In this document: piece after piece, positions 23,057-34,020 of the stretch | Layout: each line of letters opens with the position of its first letter | How positions within the stretch are numbered: position 1 is the first letter of the stretch | Assembly: GCA_024195585.1 (NCBI GenBank) | Contig: SWBL01000252.1 | Span: 16,200 to 80,199 of the forward strand | Origin: Aureobasidium sp. EXF-3400 | Taxonomy: Eukaryota; Ascomycota; Dothideomycetes; Dothideales; Saccotheciaceae | Length of the DNA: 64,000 bases | Direction of reading: 5' to 3' | Notes under the pieces: model-generated | Database searches by the model: none | Seen by the model: the letters and a program-made list of their open reading frames with translations, nothing else | What the model was told of the DNA's origin: nothing | Translations under genes and position numbers: made by a program

Positions 23057-23383
23057 CTACTGCTTGTCACTCCTAGCCCCAAGACCTTCTTTTCCACCCT
23101 TGACCTCTTTGACTTCCTGGAAACCGGTGCTTCTGTCGCTGGCCTGCTGAGGGTCAGGCTGCTTTGCTGGGTGGTCATCGCCAGACTTGTTGGGGGCGGA
23201 GCCTTGAGTGGAGGCAGAGGATTTTGAGTCATGAGCCGGAGACTGAGTATGGCCTTTCTGCTGTGCGCCAGGAGGGATGTTTGGGGGCGGGGGTGCATCC
23301 TTCTGTAGGCGTGAGGTGGTACTCAAAGGACGCGTAGAGGCAATGCGGCTTGTTCGGATCAAGGAGGTGCGTAGAGACATCAT
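23057..23383 (-). CDS. Small predicted mitochondrial protein, unknown function
   Basis: A single exon of 108-109 codons starts at tandem ATGs (23383 and 23380). The N-terminus (MMSLRTSLIRTSRIASTRPL) is rich in Arg, Ser and Leu and has no acidic residue, the pattern of a cleaved mitochondrial presequence. The rest is hydrophilic, rich in Pro, Gln, Ser and Lys, with no transmembrane segment. It ends in a Lys/Glu/Gly-rich tail (FQEVKEVKGGKEGLGARSDK). Small proteins of this composition are widespread in filamentous ascomycetes without assigned function. An upstream in-frame TTG is not used here as a start. It is divergent from the mitochondrial ribosomal protein L1 gene, so the two may share a promoter. 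Confidence 0.6.
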   Translation of the reverse strand: MMSLRTSLIRTSRIASTRPLSTTSRLQKDAPPPPNIPPGAQQKGHTQSPAHDSKSSASTQGSAPNKSGDDHPAKQPDPQQASDRSTGFQEVKEVKGGKEGLGARSDKQ

Positions 23384-23960
23384 GGTGGCTGTATTCTTGT
23401 GATGTTGTTCGGAGGATTGTAGGAAGGAGTGCAAATTGTTGGAAGTGAGGTCGACTTAAGGGTAGACTCGAGCAATCAAATCGAGTCTCTCATGATATCA
23501 TCATGATGGAGATCAGTCCGGCGGGAGAATGGTTAGTATCGAATCATACCAGATCTTCGCCTACCTTCTTCATGACGAGCTCGAGTAAAGGCCACTGCAT
23601 GCGAAAACTGTCCTGCGCGTATCAGATGTTACAGCACTGGCTTCAGCTCAAGCAATGAGCTTTCCATGAATGCCATGCTAGTAGAATATCACATCAAAAA
23701 TAGGCGCGCTATCCTTCCCAATGATCCAAATCTGGATAAGGAAATAGCATCGAACGACTCGAATTCGCGACTATCAAGATGCAATGATTCTTGTGAATGG
23801 CTAGAGTGTGATTGTTGTCGTTGCGGTCGGAGGAGACGGTATTGGTCGGCAGCGGAAACAGCCGCGATGCCGCGATGAGTTCCAAAATCTTGGCATTAGT
23901 TGAGGGTCGAACATTTACTGGAGTGCTGGATATTGACATTTGATATCACATACAGTCGCC
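23384..23960. promoter_or_regulatory. Divergent promoter region: small mitochondrial protein and mL1 gene
   Basis: The two flanking genes are transcribed away from each other and both encode predicted mitochondrial proteins. No specific site is identified. Confidence 0.4.
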
Positions 23961-25008
23961 ATGGCTTCCTCAAGGACCTGCTTGTCGCAACTGACACGAA
24001 CAACTCTATCACGACCAAACCTCTACGTTCCCTCAATCTCGATACAACAGCGTGGTGCTGCACAGAGTGCCAACGCCCAAAAGTACAAGCGCAAGGAATT
24101 GCCCACATCGCAGCGCAAGAAGAAGAGCAGGACTACCTTTATCAACCATGACTTGAAAGACGCCATCCAGTTCCCTCTGGTCGATGCCATGCGGTACGGG
24201 TCCCCACACTACACCCATTTCCTTCTTGGACTCAGACTGTGAGAGAGGCGCAAGCTGACAGCGTCCAGATACCTTCGCGCAACAGAAGTCGGTCGTGTGC
24301 CAACATCTTCCAAGTACGAACTCCACCTCCGCCTCAAATCTCTCAAGAACGGTCCCGTAGTCCGCAACCGCATCCGCCTCCCACATCCCGTAAAGACCGA
24401 CCTCCGCATCGCCGTCATCTGTGATCCCAACTCTTCTGCCGCCGCCGCTGCAAGAAAGGCTGGTGCAACCTTGGTTGGAGAGGAGGCCATTTTCGACGCC
24501 GTGAAGGAGGGCCGTATCGAGTTCGACCGCTGCCTCTGCCACCAGGACTCGCTCGCAAAGATGAACAAGGCAGCTTTGGGAAGAATCCTTGGTCCCCGAG
24601 GATTGATGCCCAGCGCAAAGACCGGAACAGTCGTCAAGGATGTTGCGGCAAGTGTGCAGGACATGGTTGGTGCAAGCGAGTACAGAGAACGTCTGGGTGT
24701 CATCAGAATGGCTATTGGACAGTTGGGCATGACACCTGAGGAGTTGTCGAGGAATATCAGAAGCTTCATCGAGAACGTTAAGAAGGACATGGCTGGTATG
24801 AGCGACAGAATCGCAAAGGATATTCATGAGGTGGTAAGTGAAGATGCTTCTTAAGTTCTTTTCCTTGTGGATGGAACCGTACGTTGCAAGGATGGTGGCT
24901 AACAAATTACAGGTCCTCTCATCAACCAACGGACCTGGTCTCAGTTTGAACGGCGACCTCAGAGGCCCTGACTCGATACCTACAAAGGACCTCGCAACTG
25001 CCATGTAA
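23961..25008 (+). CDS. MRPL1: Mitochondrial large-subunit ribosomal protein L1 (uL1m)
   Basis: Three exons (23961-24193, 24269-24833, 24913-25008) encode 297 aa; introns are 75 and 79 nt. uL1 forms the mobile L1 stalk that handles exit of deacylated tRNA. The N-terminus is a mitochondrial presequence (MASSRTCLSQLTRTTLSR). The L1 fold is recognisable from IRLPHPVKTDLRIAVICD, AARKAGATLVGEEAIFDAV, FDRCLCHQDSLAKMNK, LGRILGPRGLMPSAKTGT and the C-terminal NGDLRGPDSIPTKDLA. The GRILGPRGLMPSAKTGT stretch is the strongest L1 signature. The last exon of 32 codons is easily missed because the frame stays open into intron 2 for several codons. Length is close to that of fungal homologues. Confidence 0.93.
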
Positions 25009-25557
25009 CAAAAGCAAGCAGGTAAAGCATTGTACATATACCCGACTTTTCATGTGCTCTTCTTCTTTTTGTACTACTCTGTATCACCATTTCAATATTC
25101 ATGACCAGATTGAAGATGCCATCTCGTCACGAAAGATTTTCCCTCCAGTCTCGTAGCTAGTCAATCGCGCTGTTCACATGTGAGTCGCGTTCAACTTTGG
25201 CAGGTGCAAAGTGTAATTCGACCCACTAGAGGCCTTCCTTTCGAGCCTGCCCTGCTCACTCACTGAACCACGCTACCACTGCAAGCTCATCCGCCGAGTC
25301 ATCACTCTACTCTGATCCACATTCGACCAGTGATAGTGTGAGCCTCTCTTTCACCTCCCAACTCCGAAACCTGACCAGCCATACCAGCATGACAATATCG
25401 TAGCCTCTAGTAGCGCTGGTCATGCACTTTGTGTTGTTGACTTCCAGCACTCTCTACTTCATCACAACGCACAGCTAAAGCACATCACAAGATGCCACTG
25501 CTGAAGATCATACCCTAATCTCTTTCTCCACAGACATTATTCTTCAACCGAATCGCC
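25009..25557. other. Intergenic upstream of the bromodomain-like gene
   Basis: CT-rich leader sequence occupies the last 200 bp. A TTTCTCCACAG at about 25522-25532 looks like a 3' splice site, so a 5'UTR intron is possible. No gene is seen. Confidence 0.35.
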
Positions 25558-27305
25558 ATGGGTCACAAAACCCTACTTCCAGCCAAGAGTCTCTATCCTC
25601 GGTCCATGATGCGCCCTGAAGAAGTCTCAAACATTGTCACTTTTTCTTCTGAGCAGAAGGTCACATACACTCAAATTCTGACGAATCAGTGGGAGGAGCT
25701 AGAGCATAGTCTATACGGGAGTGAGACTAGCAACATCACGATAAAAAAGATCGAGGCAACTTCACGGAGCATAAGGAAATCAGCCAATCTCCCAGAACCA
25801 GAAGTGAAAGCCATGTCACAGCTGACACAAAGTGTTCTCATAGTGAGATCGACTTTCCGTCGACGTATGATCCTCCAGGTAGCTGACGGGGAACATAGAC
25901 CAAAACCTCGTATCCCGAGTATGGAAACCACGAGATCTCCAATCGAAAGCGCGCTCGTAGAGCCGAGCTTGATGTCAAGTCCGCCACTCCCCAATGTTCC
26001 ACGAAACGCGCGAAGACAACCATAGCCGACACACCTGTCGAAAATTTCCGTAAGATCGAACGTCTTTGTACCTACGACCACGTCTTGGTCGTCTGGTCCC
26101 AACCAATGACACAGAAGCAGCAAGACTTCCTCAGATATCAGATGAAAGATATGATGAAACAGAAGTCTGTCACGGATCTTAACATCTTTTGGAATGAGGC
26201 CTCCGACTCCAATAGAATCAAGAAGCCTATGCAACTTTCCACCATCAAAACCATCCTGGAAGCTGGTAGATACTCATCGGTTACGGATTTGTGTACCGAC
26301 TTCAAGATGATGATCACGAATGTGCATCTAGTTTGCGGTGAGACTGGCCTTACGTCGACCGCTGCGCGAAGGCTCTTTCGCAGCTTTTGTGAACGTATGA
26401 AAGATTGTCCGACTGGATTGGACGGCAGATCAGCCGTCGACCTTGGCAAGAAAGCCATAAAGCGCTTGGAATCTCAAATGACAGATGTCACAACTAAGGT
26501 CACGACTCCAACGTCAGAAGAGATCGAAGTCATCGATATTGCCTCAGACACAGACGAGCTTGAAGAGACCACGTTTCAAATTGACACAGCCAGCTTCAGA
26601 AACAACTTTACTTTCCGCGATGATACACCTGATTACGAGTCTGAAGATGATGTTTCTGATGCCGAGGTCGATGTCCAGTCCTTGACGTAGGATGGATCGG
26701 CTTCTGTAACGAGAATCGCGAAGACGCCCGAGCCTGATGATCTCGATGACGAAACAAGACAGCTCCAAAAGGAAATCGAAGAACGCCAACAGAAGCTCGC
26801 CAATATGGCGGAAAAGAAGAAACTTCTAGCAGAGATCAGAGACCTGGATGCTGAGAAAGCAGAGCTTGACGACAAGATACCCGCGCTGGAGAAGCAGCTT
26901 GAGAAGATTAGCTCAAAGGTTCAAGATTGCCACGACAAGATTGACATGTTCTGTGATGATAGCAGAACAGCCATTCAAGCCCATAAGTGGCACAGACAAG
27001 AAATAGTGAGGCTGCATCAAGAAAGCGAGAGACTTCAACAGGAAAGCGAGAGGTTGCGTCAAGAGAGTGAAAGATGCCTACAGAGAAGTGAGACATACCG
27101 TCGAGAGAATGAGGCATTCCGTCTGCTGTTGATTGAGTGCCCCAAAAAGCTTAAGGCACTTCGATCAGAAAAAAAGCAGGCCAAGGAGCAAAGCCGCCAG
27201 ATCTTGCAGAATGAAGATCAACTCAAAGAAAGACGTGATCAGCTCGAGGACCAGAGAGCCATAGCCAAAAAGAAACTTGACGCACTGAGCAACGGCAACA
27301 CTTGA
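25558..27305 (+). pseudogene. Degenerate-bromodomain and coiled-coil gene split by an in-frame TAG
   Basis: Exon 1 (25558-25842) joins exon 2 (from 25899) through a 56 nt intron (GTGAGA donor, GCTGAC branch, ATAG acceptor). The frame then runs to a TAG at 26688-26690, giving 358 aa. A basic, NLS-like block (NRKRARRAELDVKS) precedes a bromodomain-like region (about residues 175-260) with RIKKPMQLSTIKTILEAGRY and LCTDFKMMITNVHLV. Directly after the TAG the same frame stays open for 204 more codons. It encodes a Glu/Lys/Arg-rich coiled coil with four near-heptad repeats (RLHQESE, RLQQESE, RLRQESE, RCLQRSE). No splice signal neatly removes the TAG. Either the stop is recent damage or a polymorphism, or it is read through, or the shorter protein is functional. 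Bromodomains bind acetyl-lysine, but key residues here are not clearly conserved. Confidence 0.6.
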
Positions 27306-27909
27306 TCAGAAGGAAGCCCACGACTATCCTGAAACAAAATGACAAAGCAGAGCATGAGAAAAAGGAACAAGACCAGAGGGAGAAAACTCGAGCAACAACA
27401 AGCATGAGGGATGCTTGACGAAAGACGAGTCGAGATTCACAGGCTATGATCGAAAACAGCGAGTAATACTCAAGCTCTCTTCGTCGTCCCATAAGAAGAG
27501 TTGATTAGAAGGATTTATGCGTCCTAATTCCTGCTACTTGTCCTTCAGTCTTTGAAACGCTACCGCGAAAGGATTTATCATGCCTTGCTGGGATTGATCG
27601 AATGACAGGCGAGTGGCATACAAGGTGCGAAGATAGTTACAAGAGATGAGGTCAAGGTTTTGCGCACACAAAGCTTCTGAGAATGCTGGTTGCAGGGCAG
27701 AGTATATTAGCACTCTCTTATGCAAAGCACGGAGACCTTTTAGGCGAGAGTTCTTAGTGACCAGGATTTCTGTGATTGACTGCTGCTTCTGAAATGGAGT
27801 CTGCGCAGCTTCTTATTGCCTTTTAACCTTTGAGTGTCCTCTAATATGCCTCTTGAACAAGGAGCCTGATTCCTCATGTAATTCGTTAGTGTCCCTAAAG
27901 TCATGCTGC
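27306..27909. other. Convergent intergenic between coiled-coil gene and COG2
   Basis: It contains two 3' flanks. Short ORFs on the minus strand show no family resemblance. Confidence 0.4.
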
Positions 27910-28898
27910 TCAAACTCCCTTCAGAGCTCCAACACCTTCTTCCGTCTCTCCTAGCTCTCTGTAAATGACCAAGAAGTCGAGTAATTTTTTGCCTCCTACG
28001 CCAGCCGCTTGTGCCTGTTTGAGTGCCGTTCTCAAATCCAGTAGTAACGTGTTTCTCACACGCATGAGTCGAGATTGTTGTGCTATAACAAAAGGATGAT
28101 CGAGAACTTTTTGCGTGAGGTGTGTAAGCAAGAGATATGCTTGTGCGTGTTTCCTTAGTCGAGAGAGTGTGGTCGAAGTAGCTGTATCCCCTTCTTCGTC
28201 TTCGTCGTCCTCATCATCCGAGTCCAGGTCGTTTGCGGAAGGGTTGTTTGCAGATAGCGAGTTGGTCGGTTCGACCATCAAACGAGCTTCCAGATCTTCT
28301 AGTCTTTCTTCGATCTCGAGTAGTCGTCTGCCGACCATGACATCCTTTCTGATCCTCTTTTTCTCTTCTAACAAACTTCCGACCTCTTGAGTTCTTGATG
28401 CAATCAGATCTCTTACACTGCCTACTTCTCTTCCGAAGCCCAGCACGCCTACCCTGACCTCTTCAATCTTTTCCTCTCCACCTTTTAACCGTAGCCCTAG
28501 AGACAGAAACTCCTCGTAGTTTGCATTGACAAGATCGAGCAATTCGGTAGAGATGGATTGGGAGCGTTGGCGCAAGTCGCTACGTAGGTCTTCAAGAGTC
28601 TGATGTCTGTTGTGGAGAGTAGAGAGGTATGCTTCTGGCGTAAAGTCTGGAGTGAGGAAGTCAGAGCGTGGAAGAGCTTGTGGGAAGGGCAAAGGAGTTT
28701 TGTCGTCATCGTCCGAGTCCGAGTAAGTTGTGTAGTTGGTTCGTCTGGTTTCCAAGGGATTGGCTTTCGGCGATGGTGGGGAGGTGAGGGGGGAAGGTGT
28801 TGCTGTTGTTGCTGTCGAGGAGGGGAGCTGTGGTGATTGTGGTCAGCGGGTTATTCTGGTCGAGAGATGGTGGAGAGATGTACATAGAAGGCACTCAT
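27910..28898 (-). CDS. COG2: Conserved oligomeric Golgi complex subunit 2
   Basis: Two exons give 310 aa: a 15 nt micro-exon (28898-28884, MSAFY) and the main exon (28827-27910), separated by a 56 nt intron with a GCTGACC branch. COG2 is a lobe A subunit of the COG tether, which directs retrograde vesicles within the Golgi. The diagnostic N-terminal part is clear: LPFPQALPRSDFLTPDFTPE, HNRHQTLEDLRSDLRQRSQS and LVNANYEEFLSLGLRLKGGE, followed by a coiled coil (SLLEEKKRIRKDVMVGRRLL). A strongly acidic loop (DLDSDDEDDEDEEGD) follows. Filamentous fungal COG2 proteins are short like this and keep mainly the N-terminal helical domain. The first ATG in the main exon frame lies too far inside, which is why the micro-exon is needed. 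Confidence 0.88.
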
Positions 28899-29160
28899 GG
28901 TTGCGGTATTGGAGTGAAGATGCGACAGCAAGATGCAAAGCGATTGTCGCAACTGACGAGCTGGTGGTCACGAAAGGTGTAGGTATACAGATGGATAAGA
29001 TTAGATTGGCTTCTGCTATCTCCGCGACATGGATTACCAATAGCCGAGGCCGTAGTGACGACATGTCTAGGTATCCAAAACTAAACACGGATAAGGTAAG
29101 AAAGTCTTTTGCTATCCTTCTTCGTCTTGTAATATCCAAGTCGAACTGCCCAGCAATAAG
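28899..29160. promoter_or_regulatory. Shared divergent promoter COG2/NPY1
   Basis: Only 262 bp separate the two ATGs. A bidirectional promoter is implied by position alone; no element is called. Confidence 0.5.
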
Positions 29161-30488
29161 ATGCCTACACCTGATCTCCCTCAACCCGCACACCCTGAGC
29201 TCGATTCAATGCTGACGAGGAAGTTTGGCAGGGAAGTTGCCAATTACTTTGCCGGTATCTATTTGCTTTCGTTCCTGCTTCGTTAGAACAATAAAGTGCT
29301 GACAGACATTCAGGCTCACCATTGAACCGATTTGGCTTCCTCCGTAGCGACAATGTCTTCCTCTCCGGAGCTCTCAGGCACCCCTCAACCAAGTTCCTTG
29401 CTTGCAACAACCTGCAGCCATTGACCAAGGACAAGGCCAACCTCGCCTACATCCAATACAAAGATGTCCAGCCCATCATTGGCGAAGACCCCTATGCCAC
29501 TCCCGAAGACAAGATGATCGAGACGTTCGACTCCAAGAAATTCATCCCTCAGATGATCTTCCTCGGTCTGGACGAATCCGTCAAGGATAACTCTTTCAGC
29601 TACGAAGCAAAGAATGCCGTTCACAAGGGTGCTCCTTACTTTGCCATCGATGTTACCCCCAAAGACCCTCTAACACAGCAATGCAATGATCTGATCAAAG
29701 CCTGCGAAGACAAAGGCCTCACTTTCCAACAAGGCCGCGCAATGGAGCTGGTAGCAGGCGACGCAGCAATCTACGCCGAAGCCCGCCAACTTCTCGACTG
29801 GAACATGCGCAACCCTTTCTGTGCGCAATGCGGACACCCTACATTGTCCGTCAACGGCGGTTTCAAGCGTACCTGCCCACCCAAAGACGCAGCCTCGCTC
29901 TCCGCAACCGCCATCTCCACCTCCAACACTCCCGCCTCTAGCATCGACCGCCCAGCCTGCGCAACCAGAAAAGGCGTCTCCAACCTCAGTTTCCCCCGTA
30001 CAGACCCCACCATCATCGTCGCCGTCGTCAACCACGCAGGTGACAAACTGCTGCTGGGCCGCAGCAAGCGCTTCCCCAAATACTGGTACTCTACCCTCGC
30101 CGGTTTCTGTGAACCTGCAGAGTCGATTGAAGAAGCTACTCGCCGCGAAGTCTGGGAGGAAGCTGGTATCCATCTCGGTCGTGTCATCATTCACTCCACA
30201 CAACCCTGGCCTTACCCTGCAAACCTCATGATCGGTGCTATTGGACAAAGTGTTCCCGAAGGCGAGACCATTGATCTTGGAAACGATCCCGAGTTGGAGG
30301 ATGCCAAGTGGTTTACCTTTGATGAGGTGAGGAAGGCGTTGAGGGTGGGTACCAGTGGTTTGGACGAGGGACCACAGGCAGAGTACAAAGAGGGCGATTT
30401 AAGATTGCCGCCGCAGACTGCAATTGCGAATCAGCTTATCAGTGCTGTGGTTGAGAAGGGCTTTTTGGCTGCTGAAGCAAAGATGTAA
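29161..30488 (+). CDS. NPY1: NADH pyrophosphatase (Nudix hydrolase)
   Basis: Two exons (29161-29254, 29314-30488; 59 nt intron) encode 422 aa. The enzyme cleaves NADH to NMNH and AMP and is known as a peroxisomal enzyme in yeast. The Nudix box GFCEPAESIEEATRREVWEE plus AGI (about residues 295-317) has all catalytic Glu residues. The NADH-specific motif follows as STQPWPYPANLMIG (normally SQPWPFPxS). A zinc-ribbon-like FCAQCGHPT lies near residue 200, with later Cys residues in RTC and PAC. An insertion of about 25 Ser/Thr/Ala residues separates the ribbon halves. The C-terminus is AKM, which fits a peroxisomal PTS1 variant. An N-terminal beta domain precedes the ribbon, as usual in the NudC/NUDT12 family. 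Confidence 0.93.
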
Positions 30489-30809
30489 GAGTCGGGATTG
30501 GATGCTCTAGTCTTGGTTTGGACAGCTTGATGGAGAAGCGATATCCTGGAGATCTGAAGATACAATGTTTATACACATGGACCTTTTGCCTTGGTGTCTT
30601 TTCGGAGGGTTATGCTCGGCGCACATGTGTTACTGAACGAAGCAGTCATCGTTCTCCGAACACACTATTGTGTGCGGAAGCTGTGCGATTAACTGCACAG
30701 TGCCCAATGAAGGAAGCACACTCATGATGAGATGAAGGAATATCATAGCTTTGGTTCTATAAGACCCTCACCTCATTCTCCAATTCTTCATGCCAGAGCC
30801 GAATCTGCT
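30489..30809. other. Convergent 3' flanks of NPY1 and SF3A3
   Basis: The 321 bp between two convergent stop codons contain no gene that I can support. Confidence 0.4.
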
Positions 30810-32469
30810 CTATAGCAATCCCTGCTTCTGCAAATCATAGTACACCTTCTCAGGCATGACATTACCCTCTCCATCCTCCATCTGCACAACCTGATCGCTA
30901 GCCGTGGATTCTTGCTTCTTATCTGTCTGCAACTTTTTCCACAGCTCCGTTGCTTCTTCAATCCCTGTGACATCTCTGAACATACTCGAGTTGGTGATGC
31001 CCAGTCTCTTCAAGCCGTACAGATGGCGGGCTTCGCCAAAGTGCTTGTCGAATGCTCTTCTACCCATGTATACGTAGTTGCCGCAGATTTCGCAAGGGAA
31101 CTCGACACCCAGACCATGCAATTTGTACAACCAGAAGGGAATAGGCTTGTCGTCCCAGCCCAGAGGCAGTTTTAGCGGGTTGTAGACCTTGCCGTCTTCG
31201 TCTTGGTCATCGGCGTCATTGGCGGCCGGGTCAGCGGATTGTTCGAGGCTCTCAGCGTACAGGGCGGCAAGTTCCTGTTGACGTTCCTTGTCTGTCATGC
31301 CTTGCTTGCGTTCGACGTTGGCGCGTGTGTCGGAGCGTTCGGTCTGCATTGCGGCAGCGAGTTTGCGGATGCGGTGTTCGCGCTCGGCCACGGCCTTCTC
31401 TTTTAGGCGGTGGACTGAGGTTGATGCGTTACTGCTGCCATTTGTGGATGTTGCTCCACCGTCTGCTGAGCGTTGTTTTCTTGCTTCTGCGTTTTTGATG
31501 TGTTTCTTTCCTGTCAAGTGGGCCTTGTAGACGTTGTCGTTCTTGAACTCCTTTTCACAATCTGGGCACCATATGCCTTCGCCTGTGCCTTCTGTTACGG
31601 GCCCATCTGTTGTTGATTTCGTGTTAAGTTGCCAGCCTGCAATCTCGTCCTTCTCCCATGCTTTTAGGAATTCCTCGTCGAAGCTCATGAATAATCTGTC
31701 CAGATCCTCCAGAGGCTTGATTCGTCGCATGAAGCTCTCAAGGTAGGTGGCCAGATTGCCTAGGTATTGGAAGTATTGATCCTTCAACTTATCCGGTCTG
31801 GGCATGCCCTCGAAGTCGTCAAATGTGTCCAAGTATTGTAGATATGTAATGCGCCTCTTTGAACCAGGCAGGTTAATGTAGTCTTCGTGCAGAGCGTTCA
31901 TGTCAAAGTAGCGACCAAAAGCTTCCTCTCCAGTGAACATGGTATCGATCTCCGAGGGGAAAGGAGCATCATCGCCAACAGCTCTGCGCTTGTATGCGCG
32001 CTCTAGGTTCTCGACAGGCTCGTTTGGGTAACGCTTGTGAAAGTCTTTGATGTTGTTCAGTTGCTTGTAAAACTCGTCGAATGTGTCGCCAGTAGAGATT
32101 GATTGAATTTCGCGTAGACGGCTGCCATCGTTGTCTTTATATAAGTCTACTGCGCGGCTTGATTGCGACTTTATGCGATCGAGAAAGGCAGCGATTTGGT
32201 GGTCTCTTGAAAGGCGGTCGCGGATCTGTGGTGTCGTCAGCGCTTGGTCTTTGCAATATTCTACTTGTGGCTTTATGTTTCTTCTTCTCCAAGTTCCATG
32301 CTGGTGGTTGGTAGAGAAAGTTCAAGGGACAGAAGCACGGCAAATAGGAATTGCCAGATCGCAAAAGATGGAAGCTTACATGTTTGGGATCTTCGAGTGA
32401 GCGCTCAGCTATAGCCTGCTCAAGACGCTCAAGGTCTTCTCTCGTGTTGCGCAAGTCTTCTAGCAGCAT
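30810..32469 (-). CDS. PRP9: Splicing factor 3a subunit 3 (Prp9/SF3a60)
   Basis: Exon 1 (32469-32380) and exon 2 (32225-30810) encode 501 aa; the intron is 154 nt. SF3a60 is part of the U2 snRNP SF3a complex needed for branch-site recognition and prespliceosome assembly in the nucleus. The N-terminus (MLLEDLRNTREDLERLEQAI) and LREIQSISTGDTFDEFYKQL are typical. YEDYINL-like residues (HEDYINLPGSKRRITYLQYL) follow. A U1-type zinc finger is at WCPDCEKEFKNDNVYKAHL with KKH, and a second C-terminal one at FPCEICGNYVYMGRRAFDKH. The C-terminal GEARHLYGLKRLGI is a hallmark of the family. Length matches human SF3A3 (501 aa). It is divergent from FAL1, another mRNA-processing gene. Confidence 0.95.
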
Positions 32470-32713
32470 GGCGGTGGATGTGTGTATTAGCAAATAGAAG
32501 AAAGATGGTGGCTGGTATAGTTTGGATGCGCGCGGCGAGCGATGGAGGAGGTCTGTGCATGCTTGGTCGTTCTTGCCATTCGAGCTTTATTCCTCCTGCC
32601 TTTGAACATCACTGCCACTTTTTTACTATTGCGACTTGTACTTTCCGGATCTTTCTCCCGTCGCGCCTGCCATTCGAGTCACCCCTGTAAACCGATCAGA
32701 CACACTATCCACC
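32470..32713. promoter_or_regulatory. Shared divergent promoter SF3A3/FAL1
   Basis: A 244 bp gap lies between divergent ATGs of two RNA-processing genes. It is pyrimidine-rich on the FAL1 side (around 32640-32690). Bidirectional transcription is inferred from position only. Confidence 0.5.
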
Positions 32714-34020
32714 ATGGCGGAAGGAGGAATCGACCGCAAGATGGAGGAGCGCATGGAGTTTTCGACATCCAAGGAAGTCCGTGTCGCGCCCACTTTTGAG
32801 GCCATGCACTTGAAGGAGAACCTGCTCCGTGGAATCTACGCATATGGCTACGAGTCTCCCTCTGCCGTCCAGTCGCGCGCCATCGTTCAGATCTGCAAAG
32901 GTCGCGACACCATCGCCCAAGCCCAGTCCGGTACTGGTAAAACTGCCACCTTCTCCATCTCCATTCTCCAGGTCATCGATACCGCTGTACGCGAGACTCA
33001 AGGTATGTTGTCTATTCTTGCGGCCAGCTTTCGATCAAGTGCTGACTTTCCTAGCTCTCGTCCTCTCTCCCACTCGCGAATTGGCTACCCAGATTCAGTC
33101 CGTCGTTATGGCTCTCGGCGATTACATGAACGTTCAGTGCCATGCCTGCATTGGTGGAACCAACGTTGGCGAAGACATCCGCAAGCTCGACCACGGTCAA
33201 CACGTCGTTTCTGGTACTCCTGGACGTGTCGCCGACATGATTCGTCGCCGCAACCTTCGCACACGCAACATCAAGATGCTCGTTCTGGATGAAGCCGATG
33301 AGCTGCTCAACCGTGGTTTCCGCGAGCAAATTTACGACGTCTACCGTTACCTCCCTCCTGCCACTCAGGTCGTTGTCGTATCAGCCACTCTCCCTTACGA
33401 TGTGCTCGACATGACCACCAAGTTCATGACTGACCCCGTTCGTATTCTCGTCAAGCGTGATGAGTTGACTCTTGAAGGTCTCAAGCAATACTTCATCGCT
33501 GTCGAGAAGGAAGAATGGAAGTTCGACACCCTCTGCGACCTCTACGACACTCTTACCATCACACAAGCAGTCATCTTCTGCAACACCCGCCGCAAGGTCG
33601 ACTGGCTTACCGATAAGATGCGTGAGGCCAACTTCACCGTCTCCTCGATGCACGGCGAGATGCCCCAAAAGGAGCGCGACAGCATTATGCAAGATTTCAG
33701 ACAGGGCAACTCGAGAGTCCTCATCTCTACCGATGTCTGGGCTCGTGGTATTGACGTTCAGCAAGTCTCGCTTGTCATCAACTACGACTTGCCTAGCAAC
33801 CGTGAGAACTACATCCACAGAATTGGTCGTAGCGGAAGATTTGGTCGCAAGGGTGTTGCCATCAACTTCGTTACCAGCGAGGATGTGAGAATTCTTCGTG
33901 ACATCGAGCTTTACTACTCTACCCAGATTGATGAGATGCCCATGAACGGTAAGTTGGCAGACTTTCGACTGGTGGGTGATGTATCACTAACATACTGTAG
34001 TCGCCGATCTTCTTACTTGA
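32714..34020 (+). CDS. FAL1: ATP-dependent RNA helicase FAL1 (eIF4A-III type)
   Basis: Three exons (32714-33002, 33055-33948, 34001-34020) encode 400 aa; both introns are 52 nt. FAL1/eIF4AIII is a DEAD-box helicase; the yeast protein acts in 18S rRNA maturation and the animal protein is the exon-junction-complex core. Motifs are complete: AQSGTGKT (I), PTRELA (Ia), TPGR (Ib), DEAD (II), SAT (III), [12 protein letters not shown] (IV), [20 protein letters not shown] (V) and [11 protein letters not shown] (VI). The start [20 protein letters not shown] is characteristic of fungal FAL1 rather than eIF4A. The last exon codes only for the final six residues (VADLLT); without it the frame would run on through 34205 with unrelated sequence. 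Confidence 0.96.

Noticed and set aside
25843..25935. Frameshift in the 5' part of the bromodomain-like gene
   Set aside because: A 56 nt GT-AG intron with a GCTGAC branch site accounts for the change of frame exactly.
9018..34020. A functional RNA-processing cluster (CTK1, SF3A3, FAL1, plus the WW gene further right)
   Set aside because: The genes are scattered over more than 40 kb among unrelated housekeeping genes. Only the SF3A3/FAL1 pair is adjacent.
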